Assembly: GCA_903845125.1 (NCBI GenBank) | Contig: CAIMWS010000521.1 | Span: 1-64,000 of the forward strand | Reading direction: 5' to 3' | Length of the DNA stretch: 64,000 nucleotides | DNA from: an uncultured Verrucomicrobiota bacterium | GTDB taxonomy: Bacteria; Verrucomicrobiota; Verrucomicrobiia; Limisphaerales; UBA1319 | Shown: piece after piece, positions 25,722 to 33,983 of the stretch | How the letters are laid out: every line of letters starts with the position of its first letter | Numbering within the stretch: position 1 is the stretch's first letter | Made by a program: the position numbers and the translations under genes | The notes under the pieces: model-generated | Seen by the model: the letters and a program-made list of their open reading frames with translations, nothing else | Told to the model about the DNA's origin: nothing | The model's database searches: none

Positions 25722-26867
25722 TCACTTGGCAGCGGCAACTTTGGGAACGCTGGGGCGCGGGGAGAAAATGCCATGGCTCAAGCCGTTGGCAGTAGCAAAC
25801 CAAGCTTCGTTTTCATCGGCCCAGATACCCAGGACAAAAGCATTGCAAATACCTGTTGGCAGAATCCGTTTCTCAGCCGCTTGCTTAGGCCGATGGATTT
25901 CGAGAATGCTCTCACCTTTGTCACCCAGCATATAATTTGCCCAATAAGTCCCATCGGTCACGGTGGCGGACCGGTCGGTGCCAATCCAGCAATACTTGCC
26001 CACGGGCCAGGCAAACTGCGTGAAATTCGACGGCAGCGGCGATTTATCCTGGACCCAGGTTTTCCAATATTTCCCATCGTAGCGAGACATGCCGAAATAG
26101 GTGTTCTGCCAGAGGACTCCATCCTTCCAGGCAATCCACGAGGTGATGTCGTTGATGGGACCGTCATCGGGCACCAAGTCATAATGGAAGTCGCCATCCG
26201 GGTCGTGATAGGCTTTGAACGTGCCTAATTGCGGATTGTGTTCGAGTATCCCCCCGCCCCAGACGCCAATAAATACCACATCTTTTGCCCCTTTGATCGA
26301 ATAGCACCACGGTTCGTGCATATTGGAATTGGTGTGATCGTATATTTTCCAGGCGCCGGTTTTTAAATCCATCACACCCGCCCCGGCCGCCGTGGCCACC
26401 CATAATTTATCATCCGCCACATCGACCCCGTAAACCACGTTATTGGGCAGGCCGCTGTCAGTTTGGACATAACGGGTAATTTTACCGCCACTGAACTTAT
26501 TAAGTCCCCGCATGGTACCAATCCAGAGATCCCCGGTTTTGGGATCCTCGACCATGCATAAAACCATCTTGTGCGTTAATCCATCCTCCGGCCCGTAGCG
26601 CTTGAACTTCCCGTTTTCTTCCCGCACACAAAGCCCATCCCAGGTGCCTATCCAAAGTTTGGAATCGGAAGTTTTCAGCACTACGTGTACCTTGTGGGCG
26701 GGTATCCCCTGATCGTGGCCAAAATTCTCGAAACGTTCAATGATTGGGAAGGGCAGACCCTCGGTGGTGGTTTCGCCGACTCCGCGCCCAGCGGACATCA
26801 AGAGGGCGCAGGCTGCGACGGTGGCGGCCCAAAGCGGCCTCGGATTGATGATTTTTCTGAATTTCAT
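25722..26867 (-). CDS. Secreted two-component-regulator-type beta-propeller protein
   Basis: A 381-residue exported protein. A signal peptide (PLWAATVAACALLMSAGRGVG) precedes a run of Reg_prop-type blades: KLWIGTWDGLCVREENGKFK, GDLWIGTMRGLNKFSGGKIT, KLWVATAAGAGVMDLKTGAW and WFATANGLSHGIFS at the end. In hybrid two-component sensors these blades form the periplasmic ligand-binding part; here the propeller stands alone, with no transmembrane helix or kinase. It is located between the tri-heme protein gene and the binding-protein pair, with gaps of 26 and 19 bp. It could bind a ligand or act as an assembly surface for the cluster's other products. Confidence 0.85.
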   Translation of the reverse strand: MKFRKIINPRPLWAATVAACALLMSAGRGVGETTTEGLPFPIIERFENFGHDQGIPAHKVHVVLKTSDSKLWIGTWDGLCVREENGKFKRYGPEDGLTHKMVLCMVEDPKTGDLWIGTMRGLNKFSGGKITRYVQTDSGLPNNVVYGVDVADDKLWVATAAGAGVMDLKTGAWKIYDHTNSNMHEPWCYSIKGAKDVVFIGVWGGGILEHNPQLGTFKAYHDPDGDFHYDLVPDDGPINDITSWIAWKDGVLWQNTYFGMSRYDGKYWKTWVQDKSPLPSNFTQFAWPVGKYCWIGTDRSATVTDGTYWANYMLGDKGESILEIHRPKQAAEKRILPTGICNAFVLGIWADENEAWFATANGLSHGIFSPRPSVPKVAAAK

Positions 26868-26893
26868 AAAGGCTTTGTTTTTGTTTTAGTCTG

Positions 26894-28864
26894 TCACAAG
26901 GTTTTTAAGTATTCAACCAAATCATTCAGTTGGTGTTTGTTGAAATAACTGGTCACGCCGTGCAAATCATTGGTCTGGTAGGTGGTCCACAACTCCTCAA
27001 GGGTTTTGGCCCGTCCATCATGCAAATAAGGCGCCGTAAAAGCCACACCCAAGAGGTGGGGGGTGTCGAACATATCAGTGGTGTCGTGCGGCCCTTTGGT
27101 CCCCACCGAGCTGGAAAGGCGGTTGGAATACAGCGGTGGGCGATGGCAGGTATGGCATTGCCTTTCTCTCGGGATCGTTTTCCCGGTGGTGGTCATCGTC
27201 GCAAAAAAGATCCGTTTGCCGCGTTCCTGCTGCGGGGTTAAATCCGCATGCTGTTTACGCTCCCAACGGGGTGGAGGCTGCGAATTGAGAAAATGGCTCA
27301 GATCGTCCAGTTCGCGGGGCGGGATCGGATCCGTGCGCATCAGCACCCGCGCAAATCGAATCCCGCATTGGATCGCCAAAGTCGGATTCTTGCCGATCCA
27401 CTTGAACGGCCCGGTGCCGGCCACTCCCTGCAAGGATCGATTATCCAGCAGGTTGTCGCCAATGCCATCGCCATCGAAATCGTAGGACAATCCATCCACG
27501 TGGCCATCCGGATGGCAGGAACGGCAGGAAAACTGCCTTTGATAGGTATATTTGGCGTCGGTAAAAACCCGCTCCCCGCGGCGGATTGGATCGCCCGATC
27601 CGCCATCCCCCAGCGCGATCCGGCCGGCCGGTTTCAACGTGGCGGTATCAATGATCAATACTCCATCGTCCAGGCGCTCGCTGATCAAAACCCATTTGCT
27701 GTCAGGGCTGATCACCACCTGTCGTGGATTCCGGCCAGTGGGAATGCGGGCGATGACGTATTCCGACGACAAGGTCAAATCCTCGATCGCCTCCCGGCGC
27801 GCCCCGGGTGAAGCTTTTTCAAGCCAGGCGGCCAGCCGATCCAAATCCACCACCGTCAACCGATCGCTGCCGCCGGAGGCGATGTAAGCCCGTTTGCCGG
27901 CCGGATCCACAGCTATGCCGGATGGATCCGCAAAATAATCGTGGGCCTCATCGAGAGGCATTTGGATGATATTCCCCCGGTGATCGGAAATCGCCAACCC
28001 GCAGGACATCACCCACCCATTGGCAACCTGTGTAATGGGAACCAGGTTTCGCACTTTAATCAGCGGAGTAATGGCCCAGGATCTTTGCGGCACGGTAGCC
28101 ACACCCTCCGCCAAATGCGCCGATGCAAACGTTCCCCGGATCAACATTTTGCCACTCCGGGGATCCACCAAGGTCAATTCGGAATTGGCGGGCGCCAAAT
28201 AATTCTCCGGCACCGCGAGCCGGTTGGCGGCAAAGGCCACCGTCCCATCCCGAGCAATGGCCACCGCATACGGTTCCCGACCGCTTTGAGGCCGCGCCAA
28301 CTCTTTCAAGGGCGAGGCCGAAAGCACGGAAAGGTTATCGGAAAGCGAGTTTGCCACCACCAATCGCTCCCCTTCCGGAGTGGCCGCGCACGCAATGGCC
28401 ACCGGCGCCGATCCCACCGCCACGCTTTCCAATTCCTTGAACGACCGGGCATCCACTGCCACCACCCGGTCCGCATCTCGGCAGGTGATGTAAAGATGCT
28501 CGCCCTCCTGGTCGAGCACCAGCCCGAACGGCCGCCCTGGCACCGCCAGCCGACGGGTCACCTGGCGTGATCCAAGCTCCGCCTCCACCACCTCGTTCAT
28601 TTCATCCAGGGCGATATAAGCTTTTTTGCCATCTGGAGAAACGGCCAAGCCAGCCGGCGCTGGATGCCGGGCACGGGGTTTCGACCAAGCCAGGCTCTCC
28701 GTCGCCACGTGGCAATGGGTGCAGGTGGTGAACCCCAGTTCCGGGCGCCCCGTCCAGCGCCTCACGTGGGCCACCGACCACGCATGCCCCCCATAGCCCG
28801 CCACCAGCGCGACTGCCAGGCAGCCAAAAAACCAAAGAGCGAAGGTGCTTTGTTTCATGGGCAT
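26894..28864 (-). CDS. Tri-heme YVTN-propeller / cytochrome c peroxidase-like protein
   Basis: A 656-residue exported protein anchored or secreted by its N-terminal hydrophobic segment (FALWFFGCLAVALVAGYGG). The first heme motif, CTHCH, is at residues 48-52. A YVTN-type propeller covers about 70-430 (GLAVSPDGKKAYIALDE, PFGLVLDQEGEHLYITCRD, IAVDPAGKRAYIASGGSDR, VVISPDSKWVLISERLDDG). Two more heme motifs, CRSCH near 446 and CHTCH near 571, lie in a C-terminal part related to bacterial di-heme cytochrome c peroxidase/MauG proteins, including DTPHLLGVAFTAPYLHDGRA. Peroxidase activity or electron transfer to a dehydrogenase are both possible. It is 18 bp downstream of the heme-propeller lipoprotein and 26 bp upstream of the regulator-type propeller. 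Confidence 0.88.
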   Translation of the reverse strand: MPMKQSTFALWFFGCLAVALVAGYGGHAWSVAHVRRWTGRPELGFTTCTHCHVATESLAWSKPRARHPAPAGLAVSPDGKKAYIALDEMNEVVEAELGSRQVTRRLAVPGRPFGLVLDQEGEHLYITCRDADRVVAVDARSFKELESVAVGSAPVAIACAATPEGERLVVANSLSDNLSVLSASPLKELARPQSGREPYAVAIARDGTVAFAANRLAVPENYLAPANSELTLVDPRSGKMLIRGTFASAHLAEGVATVPQRSWAITPLIKVRNLVPITQVANGWVMSCGLAISDHRGNIIQMPLDEAHDYFADPSGIAVDPAGKRAYIASGGSDRLTVVDLDRLAAWLEKASPGARREAIEDLTLSSEYVIARIPTGRNPRQVVISPDSKWVLISERLDDGVLIIDTATLKPAGRIALGDGGSGDPIRRGERVFTDAKYTYQRQFSCRSCHPDGHVDGLSYDFDGDGIGDNLLDNRSLQGVAGTGPFKWIGKNPTLAIQCGIRFARVLMRTDPIPPRELDDLSHFLNSQPPPRWERKQHADLTPQQERGKRIFFATMTTTGKTIPRERQCHTCHRPPLYSNRLSSSVGTKGPHDTTDMFDTPHLLGVAFTAPYLHDGRAKTLEELWTTYQTNDLHGVTSYFNKHQLNDLVEYLKTL

Positions 28865-28882
28865 TTATGAAGGATTAAGCGC

Positions 28883-30379
28883 TCATCGATATTCGGGTGC
28901 AACCGGCAGGGATGCCTTTTTCAGATCACCAAGGTTCACCGGCGGCAGCCCGGCCGCTATGGGCCGTATATTTTGTGGGGACCGGTTGTGCGGTTCGTGG
29001 CAGCCCAGGCAGCTGCGGTTCTCGCCTCGCCGCACCCATATGCTGGGCGGCAGGCGCTGGATTACCTGGTCCTGGTCGTCCAACGCTTCAAAGCCCAACG
29101 GCACTTCGGCCGGAACGGTCACCAGGAAGGAACCGTCTGTTTGCGGAGTAATCTCCCCTAAGGCAACCAACTGGTTGGCCCCAGCCTGAGCCAGGATTCG
29201 GATCCGATGAATTTTGGAGGCAGCGGTGCTATTCGCAGCCTCGGGACGGGAAAAAAAGGCGTTCAGGCAGAGGATTGTTCCCGTGCTTTTCTCCGGCATC
29301 AAGGTGGATAGATGCCCCATCAGTGCGGCTTTGGGCATTAATGGAACGGCTTCCACCTCATCCCATTCGGGATTATCGAAGAGGGGGATGCCTAAGACCT
29401 TGGAACCGGGGGGAATCCGATATACCGCACTGGAACCTCTGACCTCCGGCTTCCCAGAAGCTCCCGCATCGATGCAGGCCAGCCAACTGCCTTCCCGGTC
29501 CTCCTCCAACGAATGGCAGCGTTCCACAAGGAACTCAAACAGCGGGGTCCGGCTGGCGAACGGCTTGGCCATGCGCACCCCCTCCGCCGCATATTTCGGG
29601 CGGGCTTGGTTAGTGCCGGCCGCCAGGAACGCCACCGTGCCTGACAGAGATTCCCGGGGACGCCGCACGAGGGGCGCGCCATGATCCTCCAAGGCGAAAT
29701 GGGTGAACTCGGTGCCGTCATTGTTGATGGTGAACAAACCCAGGCGCGGCCTTTCCTCTCCCAGCGAAGAGGCGCGCACTGAAGTGAATAAAATCTTGCC
29801 ATCCCGCAACACGGTGGGATCCATCGCCGGACTCGCCCCAAAAGTCAGCCGCTCCACCCTGCCTCCCGGCCCCTGGCGATAAAGAGCAGCTGGTTTTTCC
29901 GGCCGCCACGGATTGGCAGCGTTGGGCACTGGCGAACAAAAAACCAATTCCCCGCCCGCCAGCAGCGCAGGTTCCATGGCGCCACCGGCAACCGCCGTCA
30001 ACAGGCGCGCCGGTTTCCCTCCCGGTTGAGCCTCATATATTTGCCAGCTTCCACCGGCTTTCGCTTTGCCAGCAAATAAAATGCGGGTGCCATCGGCACT
30101 GGCCACCGGGCCGCCGGCTGCGGACAGTCCGGCGGACAGCACCTGTTCCGAACCGCTGGTGAACGGAGGCTGCACCAACACTACCCGACTGCCCGGAGGA
30201 TACCGCAAATCCAGCAAGTCTTCGGCGCCGCCCGCAGTCGGAATCCCAGTAGGAACCTGAGTGACGGCCATCCCCCCCGTAGGGAAAGACTCCCGGCATC
30301 CGGAGGACCAAAGGCTGACTAGCAACCCGGCCAGGATAACCAGGCGGCCTCGCATGCTGGCGGATAGAGGCCGAGGCAT
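28883..30379 (-). CDS. Mono-heme TolB/HzsA-like propeller lipoprotein
   Basis: A 498-residue lipoprotein. ATG at 30379 or, more convincingly, at 30355 starts a signal peptide with lipobox-like WSSGC. PD40/TolB-like blades follow: GPVASADGTRILFAGKAKAG, AMEPALLAGGELVFCS, AMDPTVLRDGKILFTSVRA and RLGLFTINNDGTEFTHFA. The C-terminal part contains DGSFLVTVPAEVPLGFEALD and a single heme motif CLGCH near residue 457, the same order as the HzsA-like family. It is about half the length of the HzsA-related protein at 11906-14875 and lacks the F5/8C domain and second heme site. Two bases separate it from the upstream ASPIC/UnbV gene. Confidence 0.83.
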   Translation of the reverse strand: MPRPLSASMRGRLVILAGLLVSLWSSGCRESFPTGGMAVTQVPTGIPTAGGAEDLLDLRYPPGSRVVLVQPPFTSGSEQVLSAGLSAAGGPVASADGTRILFAGKAKAGGSWQIYEAQPGGKPARLLTAVAGGAMEPALLAGGELVFCSPVPNAANPWRPEKPAALYRQGPGGRVERLTFGASPAMDPTVLRDGKILFTSVRASSLGEERPRLGLFTINNDGTEFTHFALEDHGAPLVRRPRESLSGTVAFLAAGTNQARPKYAAEGVRMAKPFASRTPLFEFLVERCHSLEEDREGSWLACIDAGASGKPEVRGSSAVYRIPPGSKVLGIPLFDNPEWDEVEAVPLMPKAALMGHLSTLMPEKSTGTILCLNAFFSRPEAANSTAASKIHRIRILAQAGANQLVALGEITPQTDGSFLVTVPAEVPLGFEALDDQDQVIQRLPPSIWVRRGENRSCLGCHEPHNRSPQNIRPIAAGLPPVNLGDLKKASLPVAPEYR

Positions 30380-30381
30380 GG

Positions 30382-32121
30382 TTAAGGTTCCTTCACTTTG
30401 AGGATCTGGTCGGCCGGCACATCACGCAAAGTCTGCTGGGTTCCGGAAGGCCAGCGGATTTCGATTTTTTCAACTATTTTGGCCTGGCCGAGGCCAAAGT
30501 GGACCCGGGGATCAGAGGTGCCTAAAAACCCTTCCTGGCAGCGGGCTTCCGCGCACCTGGTTTTTCCCCCTGCGGTTACCTTGATGCTGGCGCCAAATCC
30601 GTCACGGTTGCTTTTGGTGCCCTGCAAATGGAACGCCAGCCAGTGGTTCCCCGAGGCGTCCCGATTGTGCAGCAGGAACAACCGGTCCGCCATGGCCGTC
30701 ACCAGCACATCCAGGTGCCCGTCATTATCGAAATCAAGCACATAGCTGCCACGCGCCCGGATCTTGGTTTTGAAATAAACACCACCCTGTTCCGCATCGT
30801 CCGCAAAGCTTCCATCCCCTTTGTTTTTTAACAGCAAGCTTTCCCATCCCACCATATGGTGTGCGTCGCCATTGGCAATGAAGCCATCCAGGAATCCATC
30901 ATTATCGTAATCCAGGAAATTGCTACCCCAACCCACATATTGGGCGGTGATCGATCCCAAGCCTGAGGACATCATGCGATCCTCGTAAATCCCCTTGGGT
31001 CCCCCCATGTATAGCGAACCATAACCCAGGCGCGACACCAGGATATCCGGGATCAAATCCCCGTTGCAATCCCCAATGGCGGCCGTCATGGACCCCGCAG
31101 CCTCACCCAGCGCATTGAAAGCCGCCTGGGCTTTTAAAGCGATGTCCTGAAAATGCCCTTTGCCATCGTTCAAAAGCAGCATATTCGGAGTGCCGTCATT
31201 GCTGAGGTAGATATCCGGAGCGCCATCCCCATTGTGATCGAAAGCACAAACGGACATCGCCCGGTGGCCGGGTATGCGGATGCCTGCCTTTTCGCTGATA
31301 TCCTCGAAGGTGCCGTCGCCCCGGTTCCGGTAAAGGATGTTGAACTCCGGCTTGTAGCCAAGTGGCCCAGGATAAGCGTCAGGATTGAAATACTGCTGGT
31401 AGTTGGGATCATAGGTCAGGTAGTTCGCCACAAACAAATCCAGCTTCCCATCGTTATCCACGTCCACCCAGATGGCACCGATGCCAGTACCTTTATGCCC
31501 CAACCCTGCTTTGTCAGTCACCTCCTCAAACCGGCCGTCGCCTTTGTTGTGGTAGAGGATGCTTTTGCCCACATTCACCACGAAAAGATCGGGGAATCCG
31601 TCGTTATCGTAATCGCCCGCGGCAGCAGAAATACCGTAGCCCATGCCCGCCACGCCCGCTTTTTCGGTGACGTCCTCGAAGGTGCCATTGCCCCGGTTCC
31701 GGTAAAGCCGGTTTGGCTGCCGCTTGGTGCCTTCCTTATGGTGTGTCACGCCATCCAAGGGACCAGGATTGACGACGTAAATATCCATGAATCCATCCTG
31801 GTCGTAATCCAAAATCGCCGCCCCGGATCCGTTGGATTCGATGATATTGGCAATGCGCTCGTCGCAGAATTGCTGCACAAAATCCAAACCCGCCTTGGGC
31901 GCGATATCTTCAAACAAATCCTTGGGGCCAGCCTGGATTGGGGGAGTTACGGTAAACTCCACATGCTTGGCGGCTGGCACTCCCGATTCTTTGGCATCCT
32001 TATTGGCCGCAGGGTTGCCCGCAGCCGCACCGGCCGCATCCTTCTTTTGGCAACCCGCCCCTCCCAAGACCAGCAAGACGGAAACTGCGCCAGCAAAGAG
32101 CCTCCCCGGCCAACTTCCCAT
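30382..32121 (-). CDS. FG-GAP / ASPIC-UnbV lipoprotein, first gene of the periplasmic cluster
   Basis: ATG at 32121 is chosen because it starts a lipoprotein signal (LFAGAVSVLLVLGGAGC); the open frame runs back to 32373 but that stretch is unlike a protein and crosses the divergent gene's leader. The mature part, about 560 residues, has repeated FG-GAP units with Asp-rich calcium-type loops (ILDYDQDGFMDIYVVN, DYDNDGFPDLFVVNVGKS, VDVDNDGKLDLFVANYLTYD, NFLDYDNDGFLDGFIANGD). An ASPIC/UnbV domain closes it (KSNRDGFGASIKVTAGGKT, IEIRWPSGTQQTLRDVPADQ). Such proteins are surface or periplasmic propellers of unknown chemistry. The gene is two bases ahead of the heme lipoprotein. The 279 bp divergent region before it should carry its promoter. 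Confidence 0.87.
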   Translation of the reverse strand: MGSWPGRLFAGAVSVLLVLGGAGCQKKDAAGAAAGNPAANKDAKESGVPAAKHVEFTVTPPIQAGPKDLFEDIAPKAGLDFVQQFCDERIANIIESNGSGAAILDYDQDGFMDIYVVNPGPLDGVTHHKEGTKRQPNRLYRNRGNGTFEDVTEKAGVAGMGYGISAAAGDYDNDGFPDLFVVNVGKSILYHNKGDGRFEEVTDKAGLGHKGTGIGAIWVDVDNDGKLDLFVANYLTYDPNYQQYFNPDAYPGPLGYKPEFNILYRNRGDGTFEDISEKAGIRIPGHRAMSVCAFDHNGDGAPDIYLSNDGTPNMLLLNDGKGHFQDIALKAQAAFNALGEAAGSMTAAIGDCNGDLIPDILVSRLGYGSLYMGGPKGIYEDRMMSSGLGSITAQYVGWGSNFLDYDNDGFLDGFIANGDAHHMVGWESLLLKNKGDGSFADDAEQGGVYFKTKIRARGSYVLDFDNDGHLDVLVTAMADRLFLLHNRDASGNHWLAFHLQGTKSNRDGFGASIKVTAGGKTRCAEARCQEGFLGTSDPRVHFGLGQAKIVEKIEIRWPSGTQQTLRDVPADQILKVKEP

Positions 32122-32400
32122 CCACCAGCTAGCCAATGAATGTTGCCTCCATGGCGCTCCCTGGAAAGTTTCGTCCGCGGATGGAACAGAATACAAAGCA
32201 TGCCCCATGGAGGCTGTCAGGCAGGACAGGCTCTTCTGCAACGGTTCAAGGGGCTTTCGTTTGATCATTGGGGGCGCAATATGCACGATTTCTTGCCGGT
32301 TGTAAACCCCCCCGCCGCAAATTATTCTTTTCTTTTTTCCGGCGCCGGCAAAAAGGAACTCGCCACAGCCCAAAATTCAGGTTTATTTGGGGCCCCTGTT

Positions 32401-33825
32401 ATGAGAAACGCAAAAATCGGACTGTTCGGGATTGGTTTGGACGCCTACTGGCCTCAGTTCAAGGGCCTTAAAGAGCGCCTGGAGGGTTATATCCAAGTGG
32501 TTCATGACCGGATCCAGCGGCCGGGGGTGGACGTGATTAACCTGGGCCTAATCGATAATCCACCCAAAGCCCTGACGGCAGGCCACCGTTTCCGTCAGGA
32601 AGACGTGGACTTGATCTTCCTGTATGTCACTACCTACGCCTTATCCTCCACGGTGCTGCCGGTAGTGCAGCGCGCCCGGGTGCCGGTGATTGTCTTGAAC
32701 CTTCAACCCGCGGCCGCCATCGACTATTCCACCTTCAATAAGCTGGGCGACCGCACGAAAATGACTGGCGAATGGCTGGCCCACTGCAGTGCCTGCCCGG
32801 TGCCGGAGATTGCCAATGTCTTTAACCGCGCCCGCATCGATTTCCACCAGATCACGGGCATGCTCCATGAGGATCCGCTTTGCTGGCAGGAGGTGGATCA
32901 TTGGATCGAAGCTGCCCGCGTGGCCAGCGTGATGTTCCATAACCGGCTCGGCCTCATGGGCCATTATTATTGCGGCATGTTGGACATCGCCTCCGACCTC
33001 ACCCAGCACTGCGCCCATTTTGGCGGGCACATGGAAATTGTGGAGGTGGATGAATTGGCGGCTCTGCGCCGGGACATTCCTGCCAAACAAATCAAAGCGC
33101 GCGTGGCCGAGTTCCATCGCGTTTTTGAAGTCCAACCCGATTGCCCCAAACCCGAATTGGAACGGGCGGCCCGCACCTCCCTGGCTCTGGACCGCCTCGT
33201 CAATGACCACGACCTGGGCTCCCTGGCCTATTATTATATGGGCACCGGCAACGCGGATAACGAGGATGCCATCAGCTCGATCATCCTGGGCAATTCATTG
33301 CTCACCGCGCGCGGCATTCCAGTGGCCGGCGAATACGAGGTCAAGAATGTCCAAGCCATGAAGATCATGGATTCCTTCGGCGTGGGTGGCTCGTTCACGG
33401 AATACTACGCGATGGATTTCAACGACGATGTCGTGCTGATGGGCCACGATGGCCCCGGCCATATTGCCATCGCCCAAGGCAAAACCAAGGTGCGGCCGCT
33501 GTCGGTTTACCACGGGAAAGTGGGGCGCGGCCTGTCCGTCGAAATGTCCGTCAAATACGGACCGGTCACCTTGCTGGCCGTCGTGCAAACGGTGGATGGC
33601 CGGCTCAAATTCCTCGTGGCGGAGGCCGAATCGGTGGCGGGGCCAATCCTGGAGATCGGCAACACCAATAGCCGCTACCGGTTCCAGATCGGCGCGCGGA
33701 ACTTTGTCAACCAATGGAACTTCCACGGCCCCGCGCATCACTGCGCCGTAGGCGTTGGTCATATCGCCCAGAAAATCGAAAAACTAGGCCAACTGCTGCG
33801 CATGGAAGTCGTCCGGGTCTGCTGA
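32401..33825 (+). CDS. L-arabinose/L-fucose isomerase-like protein
   Basis: A 474-residue cytoplasmic protein. The frame is open from 32140, but ATG at 32401 starts the recognisable fold (AKIGLFGIGLDAYWPQFKGL) and leaves the divergent lipoprotein its own leader. Family segments include VDLIFLYVTTYALSSTVLPV, DYSTFNKLGDRTKMTGEW, GLMGHYYCGMLDIASDLTQH, GTGNADNEDAISSIILGNSL, GEYEVKNVQAMKIMDSFGVG, MGHDGPGHIAIAQG and near the end FHGPAHHCAVGVGHIAQKI. These agree with arabinose-isomerase-family proteins that use Mn2+ and Glu/His ligands to interconvert aldose and ketose. Similarity to true AraA is moderate, so another pentose, deoxyhexose or cyclitol is possible. No kinase or transporter for the sugar is next to it. 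Confidence 0.85.
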   Translation: MRNAKIGLFGIGLDAYWPQFKGLKERLEGYIQVVHDRIQRPGVDVINLGLIDNPPKALTAGHRFRQEDVDLIFLYVTTYALSSTVLPVVQRARVPVIVLNLQPAAAIDYSTFNKLGDRTKMTGEWLAHCSACPVPEIANVFNRARIDFHQITGMLHEDPLCWQEVDHWIEAARVASVMFHNRLGLMGHYYCGMLDIASDLTQHCAHFGGHMEIVEVDELAALRRDIPAKQIKARVAEFHRVFEVQPDCPKPELERAARTSLALDRLVNDHDLGSLAYYYMGTGNADNEDAISSIILGNSLLTARGIPVAGEYEVKNVQAMKIMDSFGVGGSFTEYYAMDFNDDVVLMGHDGPGHIAIAQGKTKVRPLSVYHGKVGRGLSVEMSVKYGPVTLLAVVQTVDGRLKFLVAEAESVAGPILEIGNTNSRYRFQIGARNFVNQWNFHGPAHHCAVGVGHIAQKIEKLGQLLRMEVVRVC

Positions 33826-33845
33826 TTCGTTTCTGCCGGATTTAA

Positions 33846-33953
33846 TCAAGCCGCGGACTTCCGTTTTTTGGCCGCCTTACCCAACTTGGCCGAGATGAAA
33901 TCCGGCGTGCTTTCAGCAGCGAGGAGCTGGCTGTAGCGAATCTTGCTTTCCAT
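33846..33953 (-). CDS. Possible small basic-tailed peptide (35 residues)
   Basis: An ATG at 33953 opens 35 codons ending with TGA at 33846: MESKIRYSQLLAAESTP, then DFISAKLGKAAKKRKSAA. The basic tail and amphipathic middle look protein-like, and the frame remains protein-like for a few codons upstream ([11 protein letters not shown]) until a TAG. It could be a small gene, or the end of a decayed antitoxin-like gene. It lies between the isomerase and helicase genes on the opposite strand. No Shine-Dalgarno sequence is evident, so support is weak. Confidence 0.28.
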   Translation of the reverse strand: MESKIRYSQLLAAESTPDFISAKLGKAAKKRKSAA

Positions 33954-33983
33954 TACCGCCTCTTCCGGTAGGCTGGCCGCCCA

